A stretch of 64,000 bases of DNA from CAZMZW01 sp963802275 (GTDB taxonomy: Bacteria; Chloroflexota; Anaerolineae; Anaerolineales; Anaerolineaceae), in assembly GCA_963802275.1 (NCBI GenBank), contig CAWDIB010000004.1, positions 992,001-1,056,000 of the forward strand, given 5' to 3'. Of this stretch, positions 56,246-64,000 are shown in pieces (position 1 is the stretch's first letter; every line of letters starts with the position of its first letter). The notes below the pieces were generated by a model. The model searched no databases. It was not told the DNA's origin and worked only from the letters and a program-made list of their open reading frames with translations. The position numbers and the translations under genes were made by a program.

Positions 56246-56662
56246 ATGGACTTGCTTGAATCTCTGCAGGAATATGCTCGTAACTTGCCAGCCGAACTGA
56301 AAGAAAAGAACGGAATGTTAACCTTTTCATTCGTCGTGGCAGGAAGCAAGACTTTTCTCTCCAAACAGAAATTAATTTATGAGGCCAAATTGCGCATCAA
56401 TCAATCCAGCAAGGTGGTTAAATTCACCGAAATGTTAAAAGAATCCTCAGCGGGTATGCAGGCAGGAGCAGGTTTCCAAATGCAGACCTATAGTACTGTA
56501 AAAGGCGGACAGAGGGAAGGTGGAATAGAACATCAATCCAATCAGTTTGGTAAAAAATATTCCTACCAAGTTGACTTCAAGACTGTGCACAACCATATTG
56601 AAGACCTTGCCAAGCAAGCCGGGTATAAGTTTCACTATCAGCTGACTTCATTGGGTTTATAG
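56246..56662 (+). CDS. conserved-looking hypothetical protein
   Basis: 138 residues from the second of two adjacent ATGs; AGGAGG stands five bases before it, two before the first. No signal peptide or membrane helix. The middle part, from FSFVVAGSKTFLSKQKLIYE to KVVKFTEMLKESSAGM, is mixed strand/helix and the end (VHNHIEDLAKQAGYKFHYQL) looks like a helix-strand pair, as in small alpha/beta ligand-binding proteins. No family is named. It is 37 bases upstream of the PTS gene. Confidence 0.7.
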   Translation: MDLLESLQEYARNLPAELKEKNGMLTFSFVVAGSKTFLSKQKLIYEAKLRINQSSKVVKFTEMLKESSAGMQAGAGFQMQTYSTVKGGQREGGIEHQSNQFGKKYSYQVDFKTVHNHIEDLAKQAGYKFHYQLTSLGL

Positions 56663-56699
56663 GATTTAATTCAAAAATATTTCCTTAAACATAATCAAC

Positions 56700-57992
56700 A
56701 TGAAAATTCTTGAAATCGTATTGCAGTTCCTGAGCAAGCCGGCCATCCTGATGGGGCTCATCACCCTGCTGGGAAGCATCATGCTTAAAAAGAAAACCGG
56801 GGCGGTCATCATCAGCACCGCCAAGACCATCCTTGGGCTCTTGTTATTGAATGCCGGCGCGGGCATCATCGCAGGCGCCCTCCAGCCACTCAACCAGTTG
56901 CTGGAAAATGGATTCCACATCACCGGCGTACTGGCATCCGGCGAACTCTTTTTAGCCCGTTCACAAATGGGGTTTGGCCCGATCATTGCGGTGGTGTTCG
57001 CCCTTTCCATACTGGTCAATGTGCTGCTGGCGCGCATCACCCCCTGGAAGTACATCTTCCTGACCGGACACCATATCCTTTTCATGGCTACCATAGGTGC
57101 TGCCACCTTGGGTAGTACTGCCCTGGGTCAGAATCCCTTGTTGCTCATACTAGTCTGTTCGATTATAAGCGGCCTGTGCATGACCGCCTTCCCCGCCCTC
57201 TCAGCGCCCTTTGTTTACCAAATCACGCACAAGCGGGAATTCGTCATGGGCCATTTTGGCACCAGCGGCTATGTGGCGGCCGGGTTCCTCGGCCAGTTCA
57301 TCGGTTCGCCGCGCGACTCGGCTGAAAAAATCCGCTTCCCGGAATGGATGAGTTTTTTAAGTGAGCCACTGGTGAGCATGGGCTTCAGCACCTGGCTGCT
57401 CTTCCTGGCCGCCAGCGCTGCTTCTGTGCTGGCGGTGGGTGAACAAGCCACCACAGCCATTTTTAACAGTACCGACTCATGGGTGCTGAGTTCCTTCCTG
57501 ACCGCGCTGACCTTTGCCGCCGGCACCGGGGTGGTGCTGATGGGGGTGAACATGTTCCTGGCTGAGATCCTGCCCGCTTTCCGCTGGTATGCGCAAAAGG
57601 TCATCCCAAAAGCCCTGCCCGCCCTGGACTGCCCGGCGGTTTTTCCGTTTGCGCCCAACGCGGTCATGCTGGGCATGCTGGGCTGCCTGGTTGGTCAATT
57701 GTTGGTGATGGCAGCGCAAGCATTGCTCGCTGACCGTATCGGGGTGGTCATCCTGCCCAGCATGCTGCTGTCCTACTTCCTGGGTGGCACAGCCGGCGTG
57801 TTCGGCAACGCCACCGGCGGTTGGAAGGGCGCCCTGTTGGGGGGCTTCATCAATGGGTTTATGTTCACCCTGCTGGCGGGGACGGCCTTTGCCGGCATCC
57901 GCCACCTCGACTATGGCAACACCATCTTTGGCGATGCCGATTTCGGGCTGGTGGGAAACGTATTGGCCTTCATTAGCAAATTGATAGGATAA
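56700..57992 (+). CDS. UlaA/SgaT-type PTS ascorbate transporter subunit IIC, without IIA/IIB partners
   Basis: 430 residues with about ten to eleven membrane helices. The family-typical N-terminus is VLQFLSKPAILMGLITLLGS, then LLLLNAGAGIIAGALQPL, the conserved GHFGTSGYVAAGFLGQFIGS region (around residues 180-200), and the late NATGGWKGALLGGFINGFMF. UlaA takes up L-ascorbate and needs soluble IIA and IIB proteins to pass on phosphate. None is visible here. Some UlaA relatives may work without phosphorylation. No Shine-Dalgarno is obvious. Confidence 0.88.
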   Translation: MKILEIVLQFLSKPAILMGLITLLGSIMLKKKTGAVIISTAKTILGLLLLNAGAGIIAGALQPLNQLLENGFHITGVLASGELFLARSQMGFGPIIAVVFALSILVNVLLARITPWKYIFLTGHHILFMATIGAATLGSTALGQNPLLLILVCSIISGLCMTAFPALSAPFVYQITHKREFVMGHFGTSGYVAAGFLGQFIGSPRDSAEKIRFPEWMSFLSEPLVSMGFSTWLLFLAASAASVLAVGEQATTAIFNSTDSWVLSSFLTALTFAAGTGVVLMGVNMFLAEILPAFRWYAQKVIPKALPALDCPAVFPFAPNAVMLGMLGCLVGQLLVMAAQALLADRIGVVILPSMLLSYFLGGTAGVFGNATGGWKGALLGGFINGFMFTLLAGTAFAGIRHLDYGNTIFGDADFGLVGNVLAFISKLIG

Positions 57993-58046
57993 TCTCTTTA
58001 CTGCACACTAACAGAGGTTAAAATTCAAACCACCCACATCCTGGCT

Positions 58047-58342
58047 ATGATCCTCTCACTAGTCATGATCGCTTTTCTTTTAAATCCCAAGTCACAGCAA
58101 GTGCCGGTGGAAATGCGCAAACCGTCAACCGTAGTTCTGCTGGGCATCCTCATCCCAGCTAAGCCCAGCGCGCTGGCCTTTTATGACGATTACAACGCGG
58201 CTGGCTGCCGGTTAACATGATCCAGGTGAAACGGGATTACCTTGACGCGTATACCTATGAACGGGTGGACCGACCGCGCGGACTGTTCTTCCAAATAGAT
58301 TGGAACGTTAAAGACGGGGAAGTAACAGTCAACCATTACTAA
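58047..58342 (+). pseudogene. short unidentified gene with a one-base frameshift
   Basis: From the ATG at 58047 the frame gives a hydrophobic segment (MILSLVMIAFLLNPKS), then TVVLLGILIPAKPSALAFY and stops near 58220. The other frame, entered between 58187 and 58203, gives WLPVNMIQVKRDYLDAYTYE and RPRGLFFQIDWNVKDGEVTV to a stop at 58340-58342. One inserted base near 58198 would make a 98-residue protein. The 405-base gap between the PTS gene and the Crp-type regulator holds nothing else. No family is recognised. Confidence 0.5.
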
Positions 58343-58397
58343 GCAGTAACAAACGAAACAGAAGGCCTGATTACGGCAATGAAATGATGAATATAAG

Positions 58398-59093
58398 ATG
58401 AAAGTAACACACCCCGATTACAAAGTCGTTTTGCGGCAAAACTTTTACTTCGCCAACATTGATGAAAAAGCAATGGAATACCTGGCGAACCACCTCTCCA
58501 CGCGCGAGTACCTGCGTGATGAAGTGGTATTGTGGGAGAATGAGCCCGCCTCCGGACTGTACATCATCCTCAGCGGGACACTCAAGGTAGTGCGAGTTTC
58601 GCCACAGGGGCGCGAACTGACATTGAACATCCTCGTTTCTCAGGATTCTTTCAATGCCATTGCCATGTTCACACGCGGCAACCATCCGGCGAGGGTGATT
58701 GCCCTTGAAAGAGCAACCTTGATTTACCTGGATTATGCGGTCGTTAAAACTTTACTGGACAGCTCACCCGATTTTTCAACCGCCCTGCTGACCGGTTTCG
58801 CGGGGCGCATCCAGGAATTGACCGATTTGCTGGCTTCCCTCTCATTACAACCGGTGGAAGGGCGCCTGGTGGAATTTCTGCTCAAAAAAGCCAAAGGTGA
58901 TATTTTTACAAGAGAGAAGTGGCTGACCCAGGAGGAACTGGCTGCCCGTATCGGCACCGTGCCGGATGTGCTCAGCCGTGTGCTTCGCGGTCTTGTAGAG
59001 GAAGGATTGATCGAGATGGACCGCCGGCGCATCCGTATTCTTAACCACCCTGCCCTGGAAACCCGTAGCGGAAAAGCTCAATTTCCGACTTAA
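58398..59093 (+). CDS. Crp/Fnr-family transcriptional regulator
   Basis: 231 residues. The cyclic-nucleotide-binding-like beta-barrel spans about 15-125 (SGLYIILSGTLKVVRVSP; a phosphate-binding cassette is not complete). The dimer helix is at about 125-155, then the helix-turn-helix (TQEELAARIGTVPDVLSRVL) at 175-195. No N-terminal cysteine set for an Fe-S cluster is present, so it is not an FNR oxygen sensor of the usual kind. Its effector is unknown. It lies downstream of the PTS gene and upstream of a CopD-like gene. Confidence 0.9.
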   Translation: MKVTHPDYKVVLRQNFYFANIDEKAMEYLANHLSTREYLRDEVVLWENEPASGLYIILSGTLKVVRVSPQGRELTLNILVSQDSFNAIAMFTRGNHPARVIALERATLIYLDYAVVKTLLDSSPDFSTALLTGFAGRIQELTDLLASLSLQPVEGRLVEFLLKKAKGDIFTREKWLTQEELAARIGTVPDVLSRVLRGLVEEGLIEMDRRRIRILNHPALETRSGKAQFPT

Positions 59094-59147
59094 GTCATGG
59101 AAACAATCCTTGTTTCCCGCTACAATTCGTAGAAAAGGAGAAATACC

Positions 59148-59615
59148 ATGTCTCAAACTTTACAGGGAATCCTGATTTTTCTTCATGATTTGTTCACCGC
59201 CATTTGGGTGGGCGGACTGCTGATGCTGTGTCTGTCAGTGCTGCCGGGGCTCAAGAAGGTTTTCGGTCACAGCGCTGAGAGCGAAAAGGCAATGGACGCC
59301 ATCACCAGACAGCAGCGCAAGTTCGTATTCATTGCAATACCTGGGCTGCTGATAACCGGCGTGTTGCTCGCCCGTACTTCGGCCGGGTTCAATGGATTGT
59401 TCAATTTCACCACCTCATTTGGTGCCCTGCTATCGGTCAAACACATCCTGGTGTTCCTGATGGTCATATTGGCACTGGTACGTGCTTTTGGCTTCCGCAA
59501 TCTGGAGAAGAGCAAGGACTTGGCGAGGAAGAAAACCAGTTTGCTGCTGATGCACATCAATGCGGCGTTGGGCGTGCTGGTGCTGCTGTTGAGTGGAATG
59601 GCGGCCGCCATTTAA
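59148..59615 (+). CDS. CopD-like membrane protein
   Basis: 155 residues with four membrane helices. The first helix contains LHDLFTAIWVGGLLML, the His-Ala-Trp pattern typical of CopD/YcnJ-like proteins, and others follow (FVFIAIPGLLITGVLLA; LLSVKHILVFLMVILALV; INAALGVLVLLLSGMAAAI). His residues at 13, 107 and 141 in helices could ligate copper or haem. Family roles include copper uptake; here it is single. AAAGGAG precedes the ATG by eight bases. Confidence 0.75.
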   Translation: MSQTLQGILIFLHDLFTAIWVGGLLMLCLSVLPGLKKVFGHSAESEKAMDAITRQQRKFVFIAIPGLLITGVLLARTSAGFNGLFNFTTSFGALLSVKHILVFLMVILALVRAFGFRNLEKSKDLARKKTSLLLMHINAALGVLVLLLSGMAAAI

Positions 59616-59789
59616 ACCTGATGGTGTGCTTGTCTCCCTCCCATCATCATGTAGGAGGCTGCTAACATTTATATATAGAGCAAAGAAGCATAACTGGCAG
59701 GAAAATAAATCAGGAAGAACGCAAATTTAACATTTCTCTTACAAACCAAAATATGCATTGAGGGTAAATTTAAGGTTAAAGGAGCTACA

Positions 59790-60161
59790 ATGAAATTTAA
59801 TCCTTTAACCCCACATGAGGAGCAGGTCATCCTGCACAAGGCCACCGAAGCGCCTTTCTCTGGCGAGTATGATGATTTCTTTGAGGAAGGCACCTACCTG
59901 TGCCGGCGTTGCAATGCCCCGCTCTACATTTCCGATGACAAATTTCATTCCGGCTGCGGCTGGCCCAGTTTTGATCAGGAGATCCCCAATGCGGTCAAGC
60001 ACCTGCCGGATGCGGACGGACGCCGCACCGAGATCTTGTGTGCTGCCTGCGGCGGGCACCTGGGTCACGTTTTCACCGGCGAACAACTGACTCCCAAAAA
60101 TGTGCGTCATTGCGTCAATTCCCTCTCTCTGAAATTCGTCCCCAAAAAAGGAGCCAAATGA
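59790..60161 (+). CDS. msrB: peptide-methionine (R)-S-oxide reductase
   Basis: 123 residues. Zinc ligands are C38/C41 and C84/C87, the substrate motif is SGCGWPSFD, and the catalytic cysteine is Cys108 in RHCVNSLSL, with a possible resolving Cys56. It reduces methionine-R-sulfoxide with thioredoxin electrons. AAAGGAG stands well before the ATG. It overlaps msrA by four bases (ATGA), a translationally coupled pair that repairs both sulfoxide epimers. Confidence 0.96.
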   Translation: MKFNPLTPHEEQVILHKATEAPFSGEYDDFFEEGTYLCRRCNAPLYISDDKFHSGCGWPSFDQEIPNAVKHLPDADGRRTEILCAACGGHLGHVFTGEQLTPKNVRHCVNSLSLKFVPKKGAK

Positions 60162-60697
60162 GCAAAGCTGAAACCGCCGTCTTCGGCACCGGCTGCTTTT
60201 GGTGCAGCGAAGCCATCTTCAAACAGTTGCGCGGGGTGGTGGCTGTCACACCCGGCTATGCCGGCGGGAGCACCCCCAACCCCACCTACGAGCAGGTGTG
60301 CAGCGGCGCCACCGGCCATGCCGAGGTGGCGCAGATTGAATTCGACCCGGCCATAATTTCATACGCGGAACTTTTACAGGTCTTCTGGCATGTGCACGAC
60401 CCCACCTCGCTCAACCGCCAGGGCAACGATGTCGGCACCCAGTATCGTTCGATCATCCTCACCACTTCAGCCCGCCAAAAAGAACAAGCGGAAAAATCCA
60501 TGCAAGAAATAGAAAAATCCGGCCAGTTCAATCAACGGATCGCGACCATTATTGAACCGTTGACAGATTTTTTTCCGGCTGAGGATTACCATCGCGATTA
60601 TTACGCCCTGCATCAAAGCCAGCCCTATTGCCGTATCGTTATTTCCCCCAAGCTGCAACACCTGCGTCAGCAGTTTAAGGAAAAGTTAAACAGCTGA
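60158..60697 (+). CDS. msrA: peptide-methionine (S)-S-oxide reductase
   Basis: 179 residues from the ATG at 60158, which overlaps the msrB stop and is preceded by AAAAAAGGAG; a longer frame to the left is an artefact of the overlapping msrB. The catalytic cysteine is Cys13 in FGTGCFWCSE, followed by VTPGYAGGSTPNPTYEQVCSG and later GHAEVAQIEFDP. It reduces methionine-S-sulfoxide. No signal peptide, so cytoplasmic. Confidence 0.96.
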   Translation: MSKAETAVFGTGCFWCSEAIFKQLRGVVAVTPGYAGGSTPNPTYEQVCSGATGHAEVAQIEFDPAIISYAELLQVFWHVHDPTSLNRQGNDVGTQYRSIILTTSARQKEQAEKSMQEIEKSGQFNQRIATIIEPLTDFFPAEDYHRDYYALHQSQPYCRIVISPKLQHLRQQFKEKLNS

Positions 60698-60717
60698 ATT
60701 GAAATTACTTGTTAGAT

Positions 60718-61128
60718 CTACTCCACCATAACGGTCAATCGGAAGTCCCTGATGGGCGGCACATCCTTTTCAAAGGGACGTCGGTAGATCAATTTAAGTG
60801 ATGTGTTTCCTTTGCCAACGGCTTTGAGGGTGAAGATGAATGTCCCGCCGCTGCCGACCCGGTTGGTCTTTTCTGGCTGGTACTCCGCCTCACCCTGTAG
60901 CGCCAGCAGGTTCGTGTTGTTCTCAGCGATCTCCCAGGCATAGCCGGTGGTGATATTGCCTGCCAGGGCAACCCGCAGTTTGTCACCCAGCTTTACTTTG
61001 ATTTGGCTGCCATTTTGTTCCTCTGTTACCTGGTGAGTGAAGTCAGCCGCGCAACCGATAAAAAAAGCGGTGAAAAGGCACAATAAGAAGCTGGTACACA
61101 GCTTTCGTCCTTTCAATTGTTTATTCAT
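60718..61128 (-). CDS. chagasin-type (I42) cysteine-protease inhibitor lipoprotein
   Basis: 136 residues. A signal peptide ends in FFIGCAAD (lipobox Cys26). The inhibitor loops are NITTGYAWE (family NPTTGY), VGSGGTFIF (GxGG) and RRPFEKD (RPWE), all three in the usual order. Known chagasins block papain-family (C1) enzymes. The organism's target is unknown. It is directly downstream of a lipoprotein and a C11 peptidase on the same strand, a secreted-protease setting. Confidence 0.88.
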   Translation of the reverse strand: MNKQLKGRKLCTSFLLCLFTAFFIGCAADFTHQVTEEQNGSQIKVKLGDKLRVALAGNITTGYAWEIAENNTNLLALQGEAEYQPEKTNRVGSGGTFIFTLKAVGKGNTSLKLIYRRPFEKDVPPIRDFRLTVMVE

Positions 61129-61159
61129 CCTCTATTGCATCCTCTCATTTTTGTCAGTT

Positions 61160-61663
61160 TTACCTCACCAATTTGACCACCAGCGGTTCAATGTACGGCT
61201 GTCCTTTAGCGGAAATCCGTACTATGCCGTTCACCCTCACCACCCTGACTGTATCGCTTTGCTCGCCCGGATTCAATCCAACGTTCACCCCTTGCATGGC
61301 TTGCACGTATATAGCCGCGCACCGGTCGCGGATGACCCAGTCGCTGCGCGTTACCGGACTAGTAGCCTGCGCTTCTTTTAACAGATCCCACCCGCGGTAA
61401 TAGCCGACCAGGGTAACCGCTTTTCCAATGAATTGCTGCGGATTCTCGAGGATGTCACGGATTTGATCACTGAAATCCGCTTCACTCTCCAAACAATCCA
61501 TTCTGGTCGGCGAAGCTGATAAGGTGGGGGACTCACTTGGTAAAGTTAGAGGGGTGATTGTGGATTGGATGGGAATGGCACACCCGGCCATAATAGTCAT
61601 TACAACGCTACTGCATAAGAGAGAAATAATACTCTTTTTCAACCTAAAAACTGTCTTCTTCAT
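61160..61663 (-). CDS. lipoprotein with an OB-like domain
   Basis: 167 residues. The signal peptide ends in TIMAGCAIP (lipobox), followed by a Thr/Ser/Pro-rich linker with TITPLTLPSESPTLSASPT. The second half (ILENPQQFIGKAVTLVGYYR to GIVRISAKGQPYIEPLVV) is patterned like a DUF4131/OB-fold seen in secreted proteins. No catalytic motif. It is 31 bases upstream of the I42 gene on the same strand and both may share a transcript. Confidence 0.7.
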   Translation of the reverse strand: MKKTVFRLKKSIISLLCSSVVMTIMAGCAIPIQSTITPLTLPSESPTLSASPTRMDCLESEADFSDQIRDILENPQQFIGKAVTLVGYYRGWDLLKEAQATSPVTRSDWVIRDRCAAIYVQAMQGVNVGLNPGEQSDTVRVVRVNGIVRISAKGQPYIEPLVVKLVR

Positions 61664-61706
61664 GGTTTACTCCAGAAAAATGGGCTGATCTTTCTCTTTA
61701 TTAATC

Positions 61707-61743
61707 ATAAACGCTTCTCCCCAGAATGAAGAGAAGCGTTTAT
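61707..61743 (-). terminator. strong hairpin after the C11 peptidase gene
   Basis: ATAAACGCTTCTC (61707-61719) pairs with GAGAAGCGTTTAT (61731-61743), a perfect 13-bp stem with an 11-base loop, 22 bases past the peptidase stop. The minus-strand tail is AT-rich but not a U-run, so termination may be partial. Confidence 0.55.
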
Positions 61744-61765
61744 TACAATTTTCAATACTAATTAT

Positions 61766-64000
61766 TTATTTCTTAATATCTCCCGGTGACATGGGATAGT
61801 CGTCGTATGGTGCACCGGGATCTGAAACCATCGCATTTTGGTCAGCGAACACACCATTGGTATAAGTGAAAACATTCCACCACCGGTTGGCGGAATCACC
61901 GCTGGCAGCCGAAGCATAATAGGTTTTAACCAGCGCACCATTACGGTACACACGCACCGTGGCGCCTGAGGTCTTGATCGGATAGGCGGGATCTCCTGTC
62001 CAATTGTAGACCGAGTATTTATAACTGCCTGCGAGGAATTGCTTGATACTGATATTCTCCGGCCCGTAACTTACGGTATCATCCACATCCAAATAGGCAT
62101 ACGGAAAAACGGTCATGTCCGTATTTCCTTTGTCGCTAAACTTGATGTGATAAGGTGTCGCCGCCGGCAGCCACAAGTGCGAATCAAGGTCACTCGGATT
62201 GGCACCCCAGGTAAGGGTGATGGTCAAATTGGTGTAATAGTATTCATTGAGGAACTCGTTCCAGGCAGTGTCGCGCGCCAGCCATTGATTGGCCTGATAG
62301 GTAGCTGCCCAGGCACCCCAGGTGGACTGGCTCTTGGGGAAGAAGATGCTGATGCCCTTGGCGCCCGGCCAGCTTGAGCCGGCTTTGTTGTTGGTGACCA
62401 CCCCATTCAGGGCGGTGATGAGCGCGCTGGCAGCCGAGCGGATGGCGGTATTGCTGGTGCGGTTGTACAGCTGCAGGGCGAAATCCGACAGGTCAATATA
62501 ATCCGGCACGCTGAAGTACTGGCTGGCAGCCAGGGCGTTGGCAATGAATGCCCGGTTGGCATCCAGGTTGGCGCGCATGGCCTGCACAAAATTGGCAAAA
62601 TACGAGGCAACCATCGTGTCGTAGGCAGTACCGAATTGCATCGCCGATTGGGTTTCATCGTTTCCATAAGATCCGTAGTAGCGGTTGACGATGTCATTGG
62701 CCAGGAGTACACCTGTCCAACCGGGATTGGCATTCAGGTCTGCCAGGATGGTGTGGTACGGCCAGCCATCACCCGGTTCTGTTTCCTCCGAGCCGGCAGC
62801 CGCCTTGGCATAAGCCTTGATGTGCTGATAGACCTCCAGCTGGGCCATCAGGCAGGCATCCATGCCCAGCAGCTCGATCTTGTTCACACCATTGGCAGTG
62901 GTAGCCGCCAGCACCGTGGAGATTTCCAGGTTGCTCAGGTAATCACTGCCGTTAGAGTCATCCCAGGCAACACCCTGTACTACATCACGATCGATGTCCT
63001 CTCCGGACATGGGCTGGAAACCACCGCCGTGGTTCCAAAGGATCAGGGCATATTTATTGGCTGGGTAGTAGGTCTTGGCCCAGGTGACGAAGTTCTGCAG
63101 ATTGGTGGGGTCACCCATATTCAATTCACCCAGGTCCGCCAAAGCATTGGTGCTGGTGGGCGTCATGCCGCTGGTGATATAGTAGCGCTTGGTGCCGCTC
63201 CAGTCATCATAGCGGGTGTCGTAGCCGGGATTGCGGTCAAACTGCACCACAATGTTGACCCCGCTGCTGGAGCCAGCGGTGGCCATTTCCAGGAAATCAT
63301 CCACGGCTGCCCCCTCCAGGTTGTTGTCGGCTGCCAGATAGACCATGAAGGTCCATTGCTTGGATGTGTTGATGGTGAAGGTTCGCGCAGCGCTCCAGGC
63401 GCCCGCTTCGCCGTGGATGTTGATGCCGCGCACGCGCCAATAACGCAAGCCATCCGGCACCAGGTCACTGATGGGAGTATAGGTCTGCTGCCCGGGATCT
63501 AGGTTGACATCAACTTGCGGGGAAGTGAAGGTATAGCTGGTAGCTACCTGGATATTGTATGAATCAGCATAGGTGGCGCTATTCCAGGTGAAGGTGGGTG
63601 TCTTGGTGTATTGCACCGAGCCGCTAGCCGGCAGGTTCAAGGTGGGTGCCAATGGCAACGGCATGCGAACTTCCACCAAGCGGTAAGTGCTCCAGTTACC
63701 CCAGTTGCCGGCCGCATCGCGTGCCCTGACATGCCAATAATGGGCGCCGACCGTCATGGCTGGATTGGGGGTGTGGCTGGTAACAGCCAGGACTGCGGAT
63801 GTGTATTCGACCATGGTAAATCCGCTGTCGGATGCGAATTGGAACTGATAGGCATTGGCACCAGCTGCAGCCAGCCATGTAAAGGTTGGGTTGCTGCGAT
63901 AAATGGCACCGTTGGTCGGTGTACTTAGCACCGGTGCCGGGGGCGGGGTGGTATCAATGGTGAAGGGACGCGCAGCGGACCATGCGCCTGCGGCGGGGGT
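61766..64000 (-). CDS. clostripain-like (C11) secreted peptidase with repeated Fn3-like domains, N-terminus beyond window
   Basis: 745 residues are visible and the frame continues past the right edge; a GTG at 63931 is internal. The N-terminal visible part consists of repeated Ig/Fn3-like units of about 90-100 residues, each ending WSAARxFTI and beginning with APTLNLPASG/APVLSTPTNG. Then comes the C11 peptidase: YLAADNNLEGAAVDDFLEM, the catalytic histidine in ILWNHGGGF, and the catalytic cysteine in LLGMDACLMAQLEVY. A C-terminal beta domain (about the last 150 residues, with DLDSHLWLPA) is like a DUF2135-type fold. Clostripain-like enzymes cut after Arg or Lys. It must be secreted, but the signal peptide is off the window. 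Confidence 0.9.
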   Translation of the reverse strand, partial: TPAAGAWSAARPFTIDTTPPPAPVLSTPTNGAIYRSNPTFTWLAAAGANAYQFQFASDSGFTMVEYTSAVLAVTSHTPNPAMTVGAHYWHVRARDAAGNWGNWSTYRLVEVRMPLPLAPTLNLPASGSVQYTKTPTFTWNSATYADSYNIQVATSYTFTSPQVDVNLDPGQQTYTPISDLVPDGLRYWRVRGINIHGEAGAWSAARTFTINTSKQWTFMVYLAADNNLEGAAVDDFLEMATAGSSSGVNIVVQFDRNPGYDTRYDDWSGTKRYYITSGMTPTSTNALADLGELNMGDPTNLQNFVTWAKTYYPANKYALILWNHGGGFQPMSGEDIDRDVVQGVAWDDSNGSDYLSNLEISTVLAATTANGVNKIELLGMDACLMAQLEVYQHIKAYAKAAAGSEETEPGDGWPYHTILADLNANPGWTGVLLANDIVNRYYGSYGNDETQSAMQFGTAYDTMVASYFANFVQAMRANLDANRAFIANALAASQYFSVPDYIDLSDFALQLYNRTSNTAIRSAASALITALNGVVTNNKAGSSWPGAKGISIFFPKSQSTWGAWAATYQANQWLARDTAWNEFLNEYYYTNLTITLTWGANPSDLDSHLWLPAATPYHIKFSDKGNTDMTVFPYAYLDVDDTVSYGPENISIKQFLAGSYKYSVYNWTGDPAYPIKTSGATVRVYRNGALVKTYYASAASGDSANRWWNVFTYTNGVFADQNAMVSDPGAPYDDYPMSPGDIKK

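Noticed and set aside
62636..63502. Rightward 288-residue frame opposite the C11 peptidase
   Set aside because: Antisense shadow of a GC-rich coding gene; no ribosome binding site, no family-like motifs, and the opposite frame has catalytic motifs.

Overview
The window reads as chromosome of an anaerobic or facultatively anaerobic bacterium, most likely a Chloroflexota of the class Anaerolineae. This is an inference from gene content: a one-polypeptide pyruvate:ferredoxin oxidoreductase, a DUF951 gene next to an MGDG-synthase-type glycosyltransferase and tsaE-tsaB, at least seven lipoproteins (several with Thr/Pro-rich linkers after the lipobox), and several start codons placed directly after a -10 box, as in leaderless mRNAs. 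No rRNA, ribosomal protein operon, CRISPR array or IS element is visible. Two complete tRNA genes and one tRNA fragment are present. Layout: 1-4.5 kb carries a leftward group (YgiQ radical SAM protein, DeoC, EamA transporter, lipoprotein hydrolase cut by the window edge). 4.5-7.4 kb is a sulfur module: an ArsR repressor with a clear operator, coupled to a CoA-disulfide-reductase/rhodanese/TusA/DsrE fusion that is split by a one-base frameshift. 8.2-9.2 kb is an AT-rich island bounded by an intact tRNA-Ile(CAT) gene and a 36-bp copy of its 3' half, which looks like an integration scar. 9.3-20.9 kb is mixed housekeeping: S41 protease, tRNA-Gly, YitT, lysoplasmalogenase, Era, a PRTase, galactokinase, GIY-YIG, a prephenate-dehydrogenase-like protein, an M50 protease, DUF951, a GT28-type transferase, TsaE and TsaB, followed by a family 4 UDG at 21-21.6 kb. 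21.6-35.8 kb is a rightward surface-polysaccharide cluster: nucleotide-sugar dehydrogenase and epimerase, flippase, three glycosyltransferases, an AsnB-type amidotransferase, two methyltransferases and two large unassigned membrane proteins. 35.8-40.2 kb holds a zinc-ribbon protein, a small membrane protein, an ADP-ribosylglycohydrolase, a phosphohexomutase and a BMP-like lipoprotein. 40.2-44.3 kb is a leftward operon of a membrane-sensor/trehalose-6-phosphate-synthase fusion, a GT4 and a sugar-phosphate transferase. 44.4-53.6 kb holds a Ca2+/Na+ exchanger, a SelW-like protein, TrpS, Dtd, an SPFH protein, a lipoprotein, a Nudix hydrolase and the large PFOR. 53.7-64 kb is accessory: lipoproteins, a frameshifted epimerase, an orphan UlaA-type PTS IIC, a Crp/Fnr regulator, a CopD-like protein, MsrB-MsrA, a chagasin-type inhibitor and a clostripain-like secreted protease cut by the window edge. 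Five genes (the CoADR fusion, galK, the GIY-YIG gene, the 55-kb epimerase and a small ORF at 58 kb) are each repaired by adding one base, two of them at an identical TTTTAT context. This pattern deserves checking as either homopolymer undercalls in the assembly or real decay. The most interesting biology is the self-regulated sulfane-sulfur module, the candidate uronamide polysaccharide cluster, the sensor-fused trehalose-phosphate synthase, and the tRNA-flanked island carrying a TatA-like/glycine-zipper membrane protein.
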